Numbered from the stretch's first letter, positions 18,070 to 25,680 are shown. The stretch: DNA of 64,000 bases from Cyclobacteriaceae bacterium (GCA_019638255.1 JAHBUD010000001.1:248001-312000), one strand, 5' to 3'. The notes: generated by a model not told the origin, from the sequence alone. Translations and numbers: made by a program.

Positions 18070-18957
18070 TTACTTCTCAATTCTTTTGTAAACCATCAGC
18101 GTGGGTTTAACCCCTTTGGCTTTTTCACTTAGGGTATAATATCCCTTGCCAAAGTAATCAAAAGCAATGCTTTCGCCTTGAGGCTCCTGATGATAAGGAA
18201 GTAGTATAGGATCTTTGGTTAACAGTTCTGAAACAGGTTCATCACCATTTCTCTTCCAGTAATACACACGTTCATAATCCTTTATCAATATTTCTTTTCC
18301 ATCAGCCGACCAATCGGCAGCAACAATGAGGGTGAGCGGAAGGCCTTCCAATACTTTTTCAGCTTCCATCAGTTCCGTTGTAGATTGTGGATACGGAAGC
18401 CGGTATACGTTTACCGCAGTTTCACGTTTTGAAAAAATGTAAAGGTCTTTCGTGTCCGGATCAATCATCAGTGCTTCACAATCACGCGAACCATCCGGCA
18501 ACACAAACTTAATTGAATCAATTTGCTCAACGGTCAGGGTGGTGTCTGTAGAAACCAGTGTGGGTTCCGGAAAACGGTAAATGTATTTGTGTTTATGCTT
18601 CGCGCGGTTGTCGCCTATTTCGCCAATATATACGTAGGTCTTGTCTGGCTGCGGGCCAGGGCCAACAGCAATGTCTTCCCAATCGCGGTTGCTGATTCCA
18701 CTAAGCCAAAGAGTTGCCCTTTTTTGGCCGATTGAATCAATCAGAAAAATCCTGGACTTATCTCCGCTGTCGTTATGTGTCCAAAGCATTCCCGGATGGG
18801 TATGGCTTGCAGCAAGACCGGAGGCTTCATCGATTTCACTGGCATTCAGCACCCCTGCAATTGCTCCCTGTGCAAAAATATCCTTTTGAATTTCAGATGA
18901 TCGGTCGCAGCAAATCAATCCAAAAGCAACAAACATTAATGAAAGCCGAATAAACAT
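18070..18957 (-). CDS. exported beta-propeller-like lipoprotein
   Basis: 295 residues from the ATG at 18957; a longer reading starts at a TTG. MFIRLSLMFVAFGLICC is a lipoprotein signal with Cys at about 16-17. The body has repeating beta segments typical of a propeller: EIDEASGLAASHTHPGMLW, HNDSGDKSRIFLID, DWEDIAVGPGP, DCEALMIDPDTKDLYIFSKR, VAADWSADGKEILIKDY and EPQGESIAFDYFGKGYYTLS. It resembles uncharacterised propeller lipoproteins of Bacteroidota. The phytase remnant follows it on the same strand by 43 bases, so both may once have belonged to one phosphate-related unit; that is inference. Confidence 0.75.
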   Translation of the reverse strand: MFIRLSLMFVAFGLICCDRSSEIQKDIFAQGAIAGVLNASEIDEASGLAASHTHPGMLWTHNDSGDKSRIFLIDSIGQKRATLWLSGISNRDWEDIAVGPGPQPDKTYVYIGEIGDNRAKHKHKYIYRFPEPTLVSTDTTLTVEQIDSIKFVLPDGSRDCEALMIDPDTKDLYIFSKRETAVNVYRLPYPQSTTELMEAEKVLEGLPLTLIVAADWSADGKEILIKDYERVYYWKRNGDEPVSELLTKDPILLPYHQEPQGESIAFDYFGKGYYTLSEKAKGVKPTLMVYKRIEK

Positions 18958-19038
18958 AGGCGCAAAGAAAATTGGATGGAGTGAAATACGAAACAATTCA
19001 CTAAAAGTTTACCAAGTAATAATCCACCAATCTTTCTC

Positions 19039-19046
19039 TACTTTTG
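19039..19046 (+). promoter_or_regulatory. candidate -7 promoter element of the RluD-like gene
   Basis: TACTTTTG is an exact TAnnTTTG and ends 4 bases before the ATG at 19051, implying a leaderless or nearly leaderless transcript. No convincing -33 box. Confidence 0.4.
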
Positions 19047-19050
19047 ATGC

Positions 19051-20085
19051 ATGGCGGAAGAAATACTTTTACCCGAAGACGCTGAAGAAGAATTGTTGTT
19101 CGAACACCATCGGATCGTGGCTGATCGCGGGCAAAGCTTACTGCGATTGGATAAGTTTTTGAACGACCGTCTGGCGAATGTATCGCGCTCAAAAATTCAA
19201 AAAGGAATTGACGATGGCTTTGTAATGGTGAACGACAAGCCCGTGAAATCAAATTACAAAGTACATCCAAACGATGTGATTGTAATTTCATTTCCTGAGC
19301 CCCCGCGCGACACCGACATTGTTCCGGAAAATATTCCGCTCAACATTGTGTATGAAGATGAAGCGTTGCTGGTAATCAACAAACCTGCCGGTATGGTGGT
19401 GCATCCCGCTTATCAAAACTGGAGCGGCACCGTGGTCAATGCATTGGCCTACCATTTTCAAAACTTACCCCAAATGCCCGGCAACGAAGGAAAGCCGGGC
19501 CTGGTACACCGCATCGATAAAGATACCTCCGGATTGTTGGTTATTGCCAAAACTGAAAAGGCCATGACCGCTTTAGCCAAACAGTTCTTCGATCACTCCA
19601 TCGAACGTACGTATTATGCGCTGGTGTGGGGTGTGCCCGAGCCTCCTCAAGGCACCATCAATGTTCATGTTGGAAGAAGTTTAAAAGACAGAAGGGTTAC
19701 CGTAGCGTTCCCGGAAGGAAACCTGGGACGCCATGCGATTACTCATTATAACGTGCTGCAGGATTTTCGTTATGTGTCGCTGGTGGAGTGCAAACTTGAA
19801 ACCGGGCGCACGCACCAGATACGTGCCCACATGAAATACCTTGGTCATCCGTTGTTCAACGATGCTATGTATGGTGGCGACCAGGTTGTGAAGGGCACGG
19901 TGTTTACCCGGTACAGGCAGTTTGTTGAAAATTGTTTCAAAATAATTCCGCGGCAAGCGTTGCACGCCAAAACCCTTGGCTTCATTCATCCGGAAACACA
20001 ACAGTTTATGCAGTTTGAGTCGGAGTTACCCGATGACTTCAGTGCTGCACTCAAGAAATGGGAGCACTATGTTCAGCACCATTAG
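19051..20085 (+). CDS. RluA/RluD-family 23S rRNA pseudouridine synthase
   Basis: 344 residues. An S4 RNA-binding domain (RLDKFLNDRLANVSRSKIQK) at about 29-90 is followed by the RluA catalytic domain, with VINKPAGMVVHPA and the active-site motif VHRIDKDTSGLLVIAKT (catalytic Asp). ETGRTHQIRAHMKYLGHP is the third family motif. The S4 domain and the length fit RluD, which modifies helix 69 of 23S rRNA in E. coli; assignment among RluA/C/D paralogues is by similarity only. An alternative name is YlyB-type synthase. Confidence 0.92.
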   Translation: MAEEILLPEDAEEELLFEHHRIVADRGQSLLRLDKFLNDRLANVSRSKIQKGIDDGFVMVNDKPVKSNYKVHPNDVIVISFPEPPRDTDIVPENIPLNIVYEDEALLVINKPAGMVVHPAYQNWSGTVVNALAYHFQNLPQMPGNEGKPGLVHRIDKDTSGLLVIAKTEKAMTALAKQFFDHSIERTYYALVWGVPEPPQGTINVHVGRSLKDRRVTVAFPEGNLGRHAITHYNVLQDFRYVSLVECKLETGRTHQIRAHMKYLGHPLFNDAMYGGDQVVKGTVFTRYRQFVENCFKIIPRQALHAKTLGFIHPETQQFMQFESELPDDFSAALKKWEHYVQHH

Positions 20086-20165
20086 TAAAAACCGAAAAAT
20101 GTGTAGCGAATAAGTCCTTGTCAAACACGGTAGAGTGCCTGTGTTAAAAGTGGAGTAGCAATCGT

Positions 20166-20369
20166 CTAAGCCTGCAACCTCAGACTACGATCAGTTTTCA
20201 GCGCCTTGCGTATCTCCTTCATGGCTTCACGCTTAAAGTGCTTGTACTGATTTTCGTCCCGGGCAGTTACCAGCATATTTTTTATGTACGCCAGTACTTT
20301 TTCGGATTGCGATTGATCCAGAGCGTCCAGTGACTCCAGGATCTGGAGTTTTTGGGTGGCTGTTGTCAT
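20166..20369 (-). CDS. small helical protein of unknown function
   Basis: 67 residues with an ATG start. It is all-helical in appearance: LQILESLDALDQSQSEKVLA, YIKNMLV, then a basic region KHFKREAMKEIRKALKTD. The N-terminal part resembles small antitoxin-like or DUF2281-like proteins that start with a helix-helix dimer unit. No toxin partner is adjacent: the next gene on the strand is an esterase and upstream lies RluD. I think it is real because of codon-like composition and the clean isolated frame. Confidence 0.5.
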   Translation of the reverse strand: MTTATQKLQILESLDALDQSQSEKVLAYIKNMLVTARDENQYKHFKREAMKEIRKALKTDRSLRLQA

Positions 20370-20500
20370 CGTTTTAGTGGTTGTTGCTGTAAAGATAACG
20401 TTTTCAGGACAGAAAAGTTCTATCTAACTCGCTGATAATGAAATGTTAAAGATGCGTTAACCTTGCCGAAATTTACATCGTTTGCAGCAAAACGGGCGTT

Positions 20501-21370
20501 TTACCGGTGAAACGATGCGGATACAAACTTGAATACTTCGGGCAATGCCGTACGCCAATATTCCCAATTATGCGCCCCCTCACGAACCCTGAATTCGTGT
20601 GGTACTTTTTTATCGATCAGCAGAGCGTGCAACTCCATGTTGCCCTTTATCAGAAAATCTTTATCCCCACAATCAATATAATATTTCACTTTGCTCAGAT
20701 CATCCGCATTGGCGTCCTGTACGAGTGAAAGAATCCAGTTCTTCTTCAAGTGGTCGGTCAGGCGTGCTTCGTCTTTGTTTTTTCCGTAAGGCGGACCGAA
20801 TACATTATCCCACCTTTCATCCGGCATGGCAACAAGCTCATCGCGTGTAAAGATGCCGGAACTTAACGGGGCGGCAGCCGCAAACAACTGCGGATATTTA
20901 ATCGCCATAATCAAGGTGCCGTGGCCACCCATCGACAAGCCGGCAATGGCCCTGAACTGCTTCTCGGCACGGGTGCGCAGCGTAACATCAATGTGTGGAA
21001 TAAATTCCTTGATAAAAAAATCTTCGTACTTCACCTTTCCATCTGCGCTGTTGATGTACCAGCTCACGCCACCATCGGGCATGGCGATAATCATGGAAGT
21101 CATTTCCATCTGTTGCAATTGCTTGTCGGCAATGGCTTTTGTTTCACCAAATTGTGTCCACGCGGTTTCATCATCGGTATATCCATGCAACAGGTACAGG
21201 ACAGGGTATCTGCGATTGCTTTGGTCATAATCCGGTGGCAAGTACAAGCTGTATTCAACCTCTTTGCCCAGTATGGTGCTTTTCAGTTTAAGGCTTTCAC
21301 GAAGTACACCTACCTGAGCTACGGTTGAAATAGCTGAAAGAAAAGTGAGAAAGAAAATAATCAGTCGCAT
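20501..21370 (-). CDS. exported alpha/beta-hydrolase, esterase D/feruloyl-esterase type
   Basis: 289 residues from the ATG at 21370, which gives the signal peptide MRLIIFFLTFLSAISTVAQ. VLYLLHGYTDDETAWTQFG holds the oxyanion HG pair; the nucleophile elbow is AIAGLSMGGHGTL; the acid is in YYIDCGDKDFL; the base is in REGAHNWEYWR. The family includes acetyl-xylan/feruloyl esterases, trehalose esterases and enterochelin-esterase-like enzymes. The substrate cannot be named; there are no polysaccharide-utilisation genes nearby. It is exported to the periplasm. Confidence 0.88.
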   Translation of the reverse strand: MRLIIFFLTFLSAISTVAQVGVLRESLKLKSTILGKEVEYSLYLPPDYDQSNRRYPVLYLLHGYTDDETAWTQFGETKAIADKQLQQMEMTSMIIAMPDGGVSWYINSADGKVKYEDFFIKEFIPHIDVTLRTRAEKQFRAIAGLSMGGHGTLIMAIKYPQLFAAAAPLSSGIFTRDELVAMPDERWDNVFGPPYGKNKDEARLTDHLKKNWILSLVQDANADDLSKVKYYIDCGDKDFLIKGNMELHALLIDKKVPHEFRVREGAHNWEYWRTALPEVFKFVSASFHR

Positions 21371-21515
21371 GGTACAATGGATTTTGTTACACAAGATAGG
21401 TAACGATGGGCTATATCCATTCACCGCACGTCAAAAGACATTGCTCAAAAAAGTTATGTGCTTGTCCGTTTAAAGTCGTATAAATATAACTGACCGTCAT
21501 TCCAGCCTTGCCTGA

Positions 21516-21893
21516 TCAGGAGGCCATGCGCGCTACCAGCACCACATCATCAAAATCGATTTTGGAATTGTTCAGTGCATAGAACAACAACCGCACTTCG
21601 CGCATATTCATATCATCATCGGCTACCGCCATGCGGTACAGGTGGGCAAACACCTGCAATTTTTCTTCATCGGTACACTCTTCAAGCAATCGCATACCGT
21701 GACCGTAAACATCTTTGGTGGCACTGCTTGTTATGCGCATTTCAAAAGCATGATACACCGCATCGGTAATGTTCTCCTCTTTCCGGATGGTTTCCAGCAA
21801 CTGGCGTTCGCGTTCATCTACAACGCCATCGGCATTTACCAATACATGGATCAGGTGGAGCAGGGCGAGTTTATACGTTAGTGTTGTTTCCAT
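21516..21893 (-). CDS. TerB-like protein
   Basis: 125 residues from METTLTYKLAL at 21893. The TerB hallmark is visible: LLHLIHVLVNADGVVDERE near the start and MAVADDDMNMREVRLLFYAL near the end, both metal-binding-like acidic loops in a helical bundle. TerB-domain proteins occur in tellurite resistance and, more often, in undefined envelope or stress roles. The gene starts 4 bases after the stop of the upstream small gene, so the two are coupled. It ends the minus-strand regulatory block. Confidence 0.75.
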   Translation of the reverse strand: METTLTYKLALLHLIHVLVNADGVVDERERQLLETIRKEENITDAVYHAFEMRITSSATKDVYGHGMRLLEECTDEEKLQVFAHLYRMAVADDDMNMREVRLLFYALNNSKIDFDDVVLVARMAS

Positions 21894-21897
21894 GGCT

Positions 21898-22134
21898 TCA
21901 GCGTTTTTCAATAACCTCATTGCGCACAATGTTTATGCGTAGGATGTTCTCCTTCAAAATCTTAACGGACTTCCTGTCTTCAGTTTGCAGCTTAAGTTGT
22001 ATGTCATCCTGAAAAATAATGCGACCGTGATAAACCCGCTGCATGGTTTCAACAGCATATACGGTAGGATCGGCCAGGCCCACAGTGGGTGCGTCATCCT
22101 GCAGGTATAAAAAACGTAGTATGTTCCATCCCAT
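21898..22134 (-). CDS. small protein of unknown function, coupled to the TerB-like gene
   Basis: 78 residues from the ATG at 22134. No signal or membrane segment. Reading MGWNILRFLYLQDDAPTVGL, then VYAVETMQRVYHGRIIFQDD, it seems to end in a beta-rich SH3- or Sm-like stretch (IQLKLQTEDRKSVKILKENI) with a basic tail EVIEKR. No family recognised. The stop lies 4 bases before the next ATG, which argues for a real, coupled gene. The ribosome-binding AGGA is inside a hairpin (see 22141-22156), so translation may be controlled. Confidence 0.6.
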   Translation of the reverse strand: MGWNILRFLYLQDDAPTVGLADPTVYAVETMQRVYHGRIIFQDDIQLKLQTEDRKSVKILKENILRINIVRNEVIEKR

Positions 22135-22140
22135 AGCCAA

Positions 22141-22156
22141 TCCTATCAGAATAGGA
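22141..22156 (-). promoter_or_regulatory. hairpin covering the ribosome-binding site of the small gene
   Basis: On the minus strand: TCCTAT-TCTG-ATAGGA, a perfect 6-bp stem with a 4-base loop. The AGGA in its 3' arm is 6 bases upstream of the ATG at 22134, so folding would mask the Shine-Dalgarno-like sequence. Seen directly; a control role is inferred. Confidence 0.4.
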
Positions 22157-22634
22157 TGAAGATCGGAAACAGCTCATTTAGGCATCTGGAAGTTTTCGAA
22201 AACCTGAAGCAAAAACCTTGTTTGCATGCATATTATGCGGTTCTTGAATGAATGGAGTAGTAGATTTTTACTAGTAAAATGGTAGTTTTTTACCAGTGTG
22301 TTTAGACATGAAATACTGACTGCGTACCAATTGCTACGCCACCATGCCCTGCTCAAACACTTCCACAAATTCTTTCATTTTTTGAATGATGCGCTCTCCG
22401 ATTTCGTAAATCGGTTTGCTGTAACGCTGTGAGGCAGGCATTCATACGCGGCAAGGTTTGGTTACGTTGCCTCCCTCCGGGCCCCGGACGAAACGTCCGG
22501 GTTCGGGGGATAGGCGCCAACTATTCCGTTTACGGAAAGTGCCTAAATACCATGAGAGGATCCTGTTGTATACCATGTGCGGCTTTGGCGTTTCGTTTCA
22601 TCAACTGCACGTGCCCAGCTCGCTAAAATCAATT
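22157..22634. other. gene-poor gap with structured DNA
   Basis: No gene I trust. On the minus strand a 35-codon frame (22334-22441, MPASQRYSKPIYEIGERIIQ and then KMKEFVEVFEQGMVA) looks protein-like but has no family; it may be a small gene or a remnant. The gap also has a strong GC hairpin at 22483-22501 (CCCGGACG-AAA-CGTCCGGG), a second stem-loop at 22511-22545 (TAGGC...TTCCG-TTTA-CGGAA...GCCTA), and the shared 36-base element at 22263-22298. The GC-rich hairpin zone differs in composition from the AT-rich rest. Confidence 0.5.
22263..22298 (+). promoter_or_regulatory. copy B of a shared 36-base element
   Basis: Core TTTTTACTAgtAAAATGGTA followed by gttTTtTACcA. It matches copy A at 23215-23250 at about 26 of 36 positions, including two exact 9-base blocks. 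The central TTTTACTAGTAAAA is palindromic, as in a dimer-bound operator. It lies about 130 bases upstream of the minus-strand gene starting at 22134. Confidence 0.45.
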
Positions 22635-23045
22635 TCAGTTCATCGAAAAGTTTTGCGCACAGGCAAACTTCCCTTCTTGTTTGTTCAGGTTATTCTTGCC
22701 CGTTACCAGTGAGGCCAGTGAATCGCTGAGCTCATCCAGCAAGAGCAGGCCGGTAACGCCAAGCGCTTGGCTGAGTTGTTCCACCTTGTGATTGATTTCA
22801 TCGGCCAGCAACACCAACGGAATGTTGGGGTTGAGTGAGCTGATGCGCAGCGAGCGTACCATTTCAAATCCAGTGATCACCGGCAAATCGATGCCGCAAA
22901 CAATCAGGTCGAAGTCGTGCGCTTTCGCTTGCAACAGGCCGTCTAACCCGGAAGTGAAATACCGGATGTAGGGCTCGGTGCCGCTCAGCGCCACGCGTAC
23001 ATGATTGGCAACCTCTTTTTGCCGGTGAACCACAAGGATTTTCAT
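22635..23045 (-). CDS. degenerate receiver-domain (CheY-like) protein lacking phosphorylation residues
   Basis: 136 residues, one receiver-like domain with a short tail. The fold is plain: MKILVVHRQ, FDLIVCGIDLPVITGFEMVR, IPLVLLADE, GVTGLLLLDEL. But the key residues are absent: the acidic pair is His7-Arg8, the phosphoacceptor position is Gly51, the Thr/Ser position is Leu80 and the Lys position is Leu103. It cannot be phosphorylated in the usual way, so it may act as an adaptor or bind another ligand. The gene is alone between two large gaps, on the same strand as the neighbouring kinase-regulator pair. Frame is intact, arguing against simple decay. Confidence 0.85.
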   Translation of the reverse strand: MKILVVHRQKEVANHVRVALSGTEPYIRYFTSGLDGLLQAKAHDFDLIVCGIDLPVITGFEMVRSLRISSLNPNIPLVLLADEINHKVEQLSQALGVTGLLLLDELSDSLASLVTGKNNLNKQEGKFACAQNFSMN

Positions 23046-23214
23046 AAAACCTGATTAACTAACCTAAAACTCTCTTGAAGATCAGTTTTTAAAGATTTTG
23101 GATTTTGCCACAATGCGAGGCGCTGCGGATGGTGGGAAGCCCGAAAAAGCTAACGCGCTGACAATGAAGGGTAAGGGTGGCTGTGCGGAGTATTTAACCG
23201 GAAAGGCACTAGTA

Positions 23215-23250
23215 CTTTTTTACTATCAAAATGGTAAAATTCTACTACTC
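23215..23250 (+). promoter_or_regulatory. copy A of a shared 36-base element
   Basis: Core TTTTTACTAtcAAAATGGTA followed by aaaTTcTACtA. Same orientation as copy B relative to the minus-strand gene downstream; here the distance to the receiver gene start (23045) is about 170 bases. The flanking 10-mer TCTACTACTC also occurs inverted beside copy B (gGAGTAGTAGA). Confidence 0.45.
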
Positions 23251-23391
23251 GGATTTTTTCGCAGTATTGGTGATTGCGACCTTGGGATTCCGTCAAACCC
23301 GGAATGGCGGATTGATTCAACTAGACTTTCCTGAGTATCCGTTTCTGGTCCTGAATTTAGTGTCTTTAAATAGCATGCTTTCACTTATCCT

Positions 23392-23453
23392 ACCGCAGGG
23401 GCGCAAAGACGCAGAGTATTCGCGGTGTCTTGGTGCCTCAGCATCTCCGCTGT
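23392..23453. repeat. dispersed GGCGCAAAGACGC-type repeat
   Basis: GGGGCGCAAAGACGCAGAG followed by CGCGGTGTCTTGGTGCC. The 8-base units GGCGCAAA and AAAGACGC recur at 30992-31012. Such short tandem-like intergenic stretches are familiar in environmental Bacteroidota and other phyla; origin unknown. Confidence 0.4.
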
Positions 23454-23536
23454 TTCAAGGACATTAACCGGAAACTCATATACATTCTTGAAAAGACCGC
23501 TTCAAAAACTTTTGTGCGTTCTTTAGAAAAAGTGGT

Positions 23537-24202
23537 TTAGGATATCATGCCCGACTCGTACGCAAAGCGAACCAGCCCAATGGCGTTGCCCACTCCAATT
23601 TTTTCCATGAGGTTGGTGCGGTGGTTGCGCACGGTGTTTTCGCTCAGGTTCATGCGCTGGGCAATTTCCTTGATGGTAAGTTCTTTGCAAATCATATGAA
23701 GTACTTCTTTCTCGCGATCTGAGATACTCATCCGTGAAAAATCAGGGCGGCTGGCTTCCAGTCGCTCGCGCACACTTTTGCGTAGTACGTTTGCCACCAG
23801 GTCGTTGTGGTAAAAGTCTTTGTCGTGTACGGTATAAATGGCTTGCTCCAGGTCTTCCGGATCGGTGTTCTTCAACAAGAACGCATGTACGCCAAGTTCA
23901 ATCATGTGCAGGATGGAGCGTTCACTATCGTGCATGGTGAGCATGATCACTTTAACATCTGGAAATTTCTTCACCAGGTTTTCACACGTTTCAACGCCAT
24001 CCATCACGGGCATCTGCATGTCTACAATCGCTACGTGAGGCGGAGCTTTTTTAACAAGCGCCAGCAACTCTTTTCCGTTCTCTGCATCATTAATTTCATT
24101 TACACGGGCGAAGGTTCGCAGCAAATTCACCATCGCTTTGCGAAAAATGGTATGATCATCCGCCAGGTAAACGTTGATGTCGGGAGAAACTTTTTTCGTC
24201 AT
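23537..24202 (-). CDS. NarL/FixJ-family response regulator
   Basis: 221 residues. The receiver has the acidic pair at 15-16 (LADDHTIF), phosphoacceptor Asp61 (VAIVDMQMPVMDG) and Lys111 (FLLKNTDPED). A LuxR-type helix-turn-helix follows at about 155-215 (ISDREKEVLHMICKELTIKE, MNLSENTVRNHRTNLMEKIG). It overlaps the histidine kinase gene by 4 bases, so it is the partner regulator. The targets may include sites in the two adjacent gaps; this is not shown. Confidence 0.95.
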   Translation of the reverse strand: MTKKVSPDINVYLADDHTIFRKAMVNLLRTFARVNEINDAENGKELLALVKKAPPHVAIVDMQMPVMDGVETCENLVKKFPDVKVIMLTMHDSERSILHMIELGVHAFLLKNTDPEDLEQAIYTVHDKDFYHNDLVANVLRKSVRERLEASRPDFSRMSISDREKEVLHMICKELTIKEIAQRMNLSENTVRNHRTNLMEKIGVGNAIGLVRFAYESGMIS

Positions 24203-25002
24203 GTAACAGGAACGGTTAATACAGCTTTTGTGCCGGAGGGTTGATAGGGTTCAATAACAAATGAAGCATGAAGCACACGTGCACGGTTCTCCATGTTGAA
24301 CAAGCCCAGGCCTTTGGTGTGTTGTTCGGGCGTGAACCCTTTTCCGTTGTCGGTTACCACAACATGCAGTTGGGTATCCCACGTTACCTGCACTTCAATA
24401 CGGTTGGCTTTGGCGTGCTTCAAGGCGTTGTTGATTAATTCCTGAATAATACGAAACACGAGTATCTCGCGCGACTTCTCCAAGGGGATAATTGTGCCTG
24501 CTTCGGTAAAAAAAATACCTGCATCCGTCAGGCTTTGAAAACGTTCACACATCTCCTTCAGTGCGGCACTTAATCCGTACTTCTCCAGGGTTGAGGGCAA
24601 CAGGTCACGGCTGATTTTTCGAACCGAATCAATAGTGTCGTCCAACATGGCCTTAACGGGCTGCACGGTTTCTTCGCCTATCGAAGCGGTACGCACAAGG
24701 GTACCGAGGCTTGCCCGAATTGCCGACAGCATTGCGCCAACGCCATCGTGCAAATCGGCTGCTACCCGTTTGCGCTCACTCTCCTGCGATTCAAGGGCGG
24801 CCTCCATCATGCGTTGTTGATACATTACCTCGAGGTGTTGTTCGCGCAGTTTGGCTTCGAGCATTCGCTTTTTATAGAACACCACAAAAAATACAATGCC
24901 GCCTGCCAGGATAAGCATACCGCTGGTGGCGAAGATGAAAAGAATGGTGAAATCAAAAAGTGCCTCTTGTTCCAAGAGAACAAGTATACAAAGCGAAGGC
25001 AA
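24199..25002 (-). CDS. NarX/DegS-type sensor histidine kinase
   Basis: About 267 residues. One N-terminal membrane helix (FIFATSGMLILAGGIVFFVVF), a short coiled linker (REQHLEVMYQQRMMEAALES), the HisKA_3 phosphorylation site RVAADLHDGVGAMLSAIRAS, and an HATPase domain (RIIQELINNALKHAKANRIE, GKGFTPEQHTKGLGLFNMEN). It has no periplasmic sensor domain, so input likely comes from a partner, perhaps the membrane protein encoded just upstream (stop 6 bases before). There is no early ATG; the start is a TTG at 25002 or at 24975. A 7-bp hairpin (24966-24984) overlaps the second TTG. Confidence 0.92.
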   Translation of the reverse strand: MPSLCILVLLEQEALFDFTILFIFATSGMLILAGGIVFFVVFYKKRMLEAKLREQHLEVMYQQRMMEAALESQESERKRVAADLHDGVGAMLSAIRASLGTLVRTASIGEETVQPVKAMLDDTIDSVRKISRDLLPSTLEKYGLSAALKEMCERFQSLTDAGIFFTEAGTIIPLEKSREILVFRIIQELINNALKHAKANRIEVQVTWDTQLHVVVTDNGKGFTPEQHTKGLGLFNMENRARVLHASFVIEPYQPSGTKAVLTVPVT

Positions 25003-25008
25003 GAGCGC

Positions 25009-25680
25009 CTAATCGGATAAACCGGATTTTTGTGCCCGAATGGATTGCAGATTGAGCCAACCGGCATAGGCTAGCACCAGCCAATAGGCTGTGCTGAAAA
25101 AGTTTCGGAACGCCCAAAAACCAGCTGTATCATCTTTCAGCACCAGTACAATGTAATCCCGGAAGTAAGACAACACAAATACACCCGAGAAGAAAACAAC
25201 AATGGCAGAGTTGATCCAGAACATTGGAAATTTCAATAAGTCATCTTCAGGCAGTTGGCGAAGTAAATAGATAAAATAACTGACTGCAAAAAATATCATC
25301 AACAGGTCGCGAGCTACCCGTATTATTGAGAAGACATATGAGGGATAATACAAATACGCTCCTGCAAAAATTAACACATAGCTTATACATCCTGCAACTA
25401 TCAGACTACGAAAGAACTTTTCTCTTACTGCAAGAAAAAAAAGTATAAGTAATATGATAACCTCGCAAAAAACATATGCATTTATAATATAATTAACTCG
25501 ACTTCCTGAGTTTGCTAAATGAGCAATAGTTGAGAAGAGAAAACTGATAACACCATAAAATCCAAGTGCTTTAATATAACTCAGTCTGTGAGAATACTTA
25601 ATTAGACAAGAGAAAACTACCACCAGGCTAACAAACCACTGAAAATTTGCGGAAACTCTAAAGAGTTCTAATTTGGTCAT
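25009..25680 (-). CDS. polytopic membrane protein of the kinase operon
   Basis: 223 residues with about seven hydrophobic segments: FVSLVVVFSCLIKY, ALGFYGVISFLFSTIAHLA, INAYVFCEVIILLILFFLAV, SLIVAGCISYVLIFAGAYLY, DLLMIFFAVSYFIYLL, FWINSAIVVFFSGVFVLSYF, and NFFSTAYWLVLAYAGWL. No known family. Its ATG overlaps the stop of the upstream small gene, and the kinase begins 6 bases after its stop. The seven-helix layout and tight coupling suggest it is the sensing partner of the kinase, which lacks its own input domain; that is inference. Confidence 0.8.
   Translation of the reverse strand: MTKLELFRVSANFQWFVSLVVVFSCLIKYSHRLSYIKALGFYGVISFLFSTIAHLANSGSRVNYIINAYVFCEVIILLILFFLAVREKFFRSLIVAGCISYVLIFAGAYLYYPSYVFSIIRVARDLLMIFFAVSYFIYLLRQLPEDDLLKFPMFWINSAIVVFFSGVFVLSYFRDYIVLVLKDDTAGFWAFRNFFSTAYWLVLAYAGWLNLQSIRAQKSGLSD

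Larger units (their letters stand above)
23046..23536. other. gene-poor gap between the degenerate receiver and the NarL-type regulator
   Basis: No convincing gene on either strand. It contains copy A of the shared 36-base element (23215-23250) and a dispersed-repeat-like GACGC/GGCGC stretch (23392-23453). The interval holds the likely promoter of the degenerate receiver gene and the 3' untranslated end of the NarL-type regulator transcript. Confidence 0.5.

Noticed and set aside
20086..20165. Weak inverted repeat AACACGG...CCTGTGTT after the RluD-like gene
   Set aside because: Arms carry a bulge and there is no T run; too weak to call a terminator.
22174..22368. A 64-codon minus-strand frame in the gap
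   Set aside because: Odd composition (many Trp, Cys, Asn), no clean start context, and it crosses the shared element; not protein-like.
22429..22712. Two plus-strand frames over the GC hairpin zone
   Set aside because: They owe their openness to the GC-rich hairpin and run into the receiver gene on the other strand; no family pattern.
23098..23467. Two plus-strand frames in the second gap
   Set aside because: They include the dispersed repeat and the shared element; composition does not look coding.
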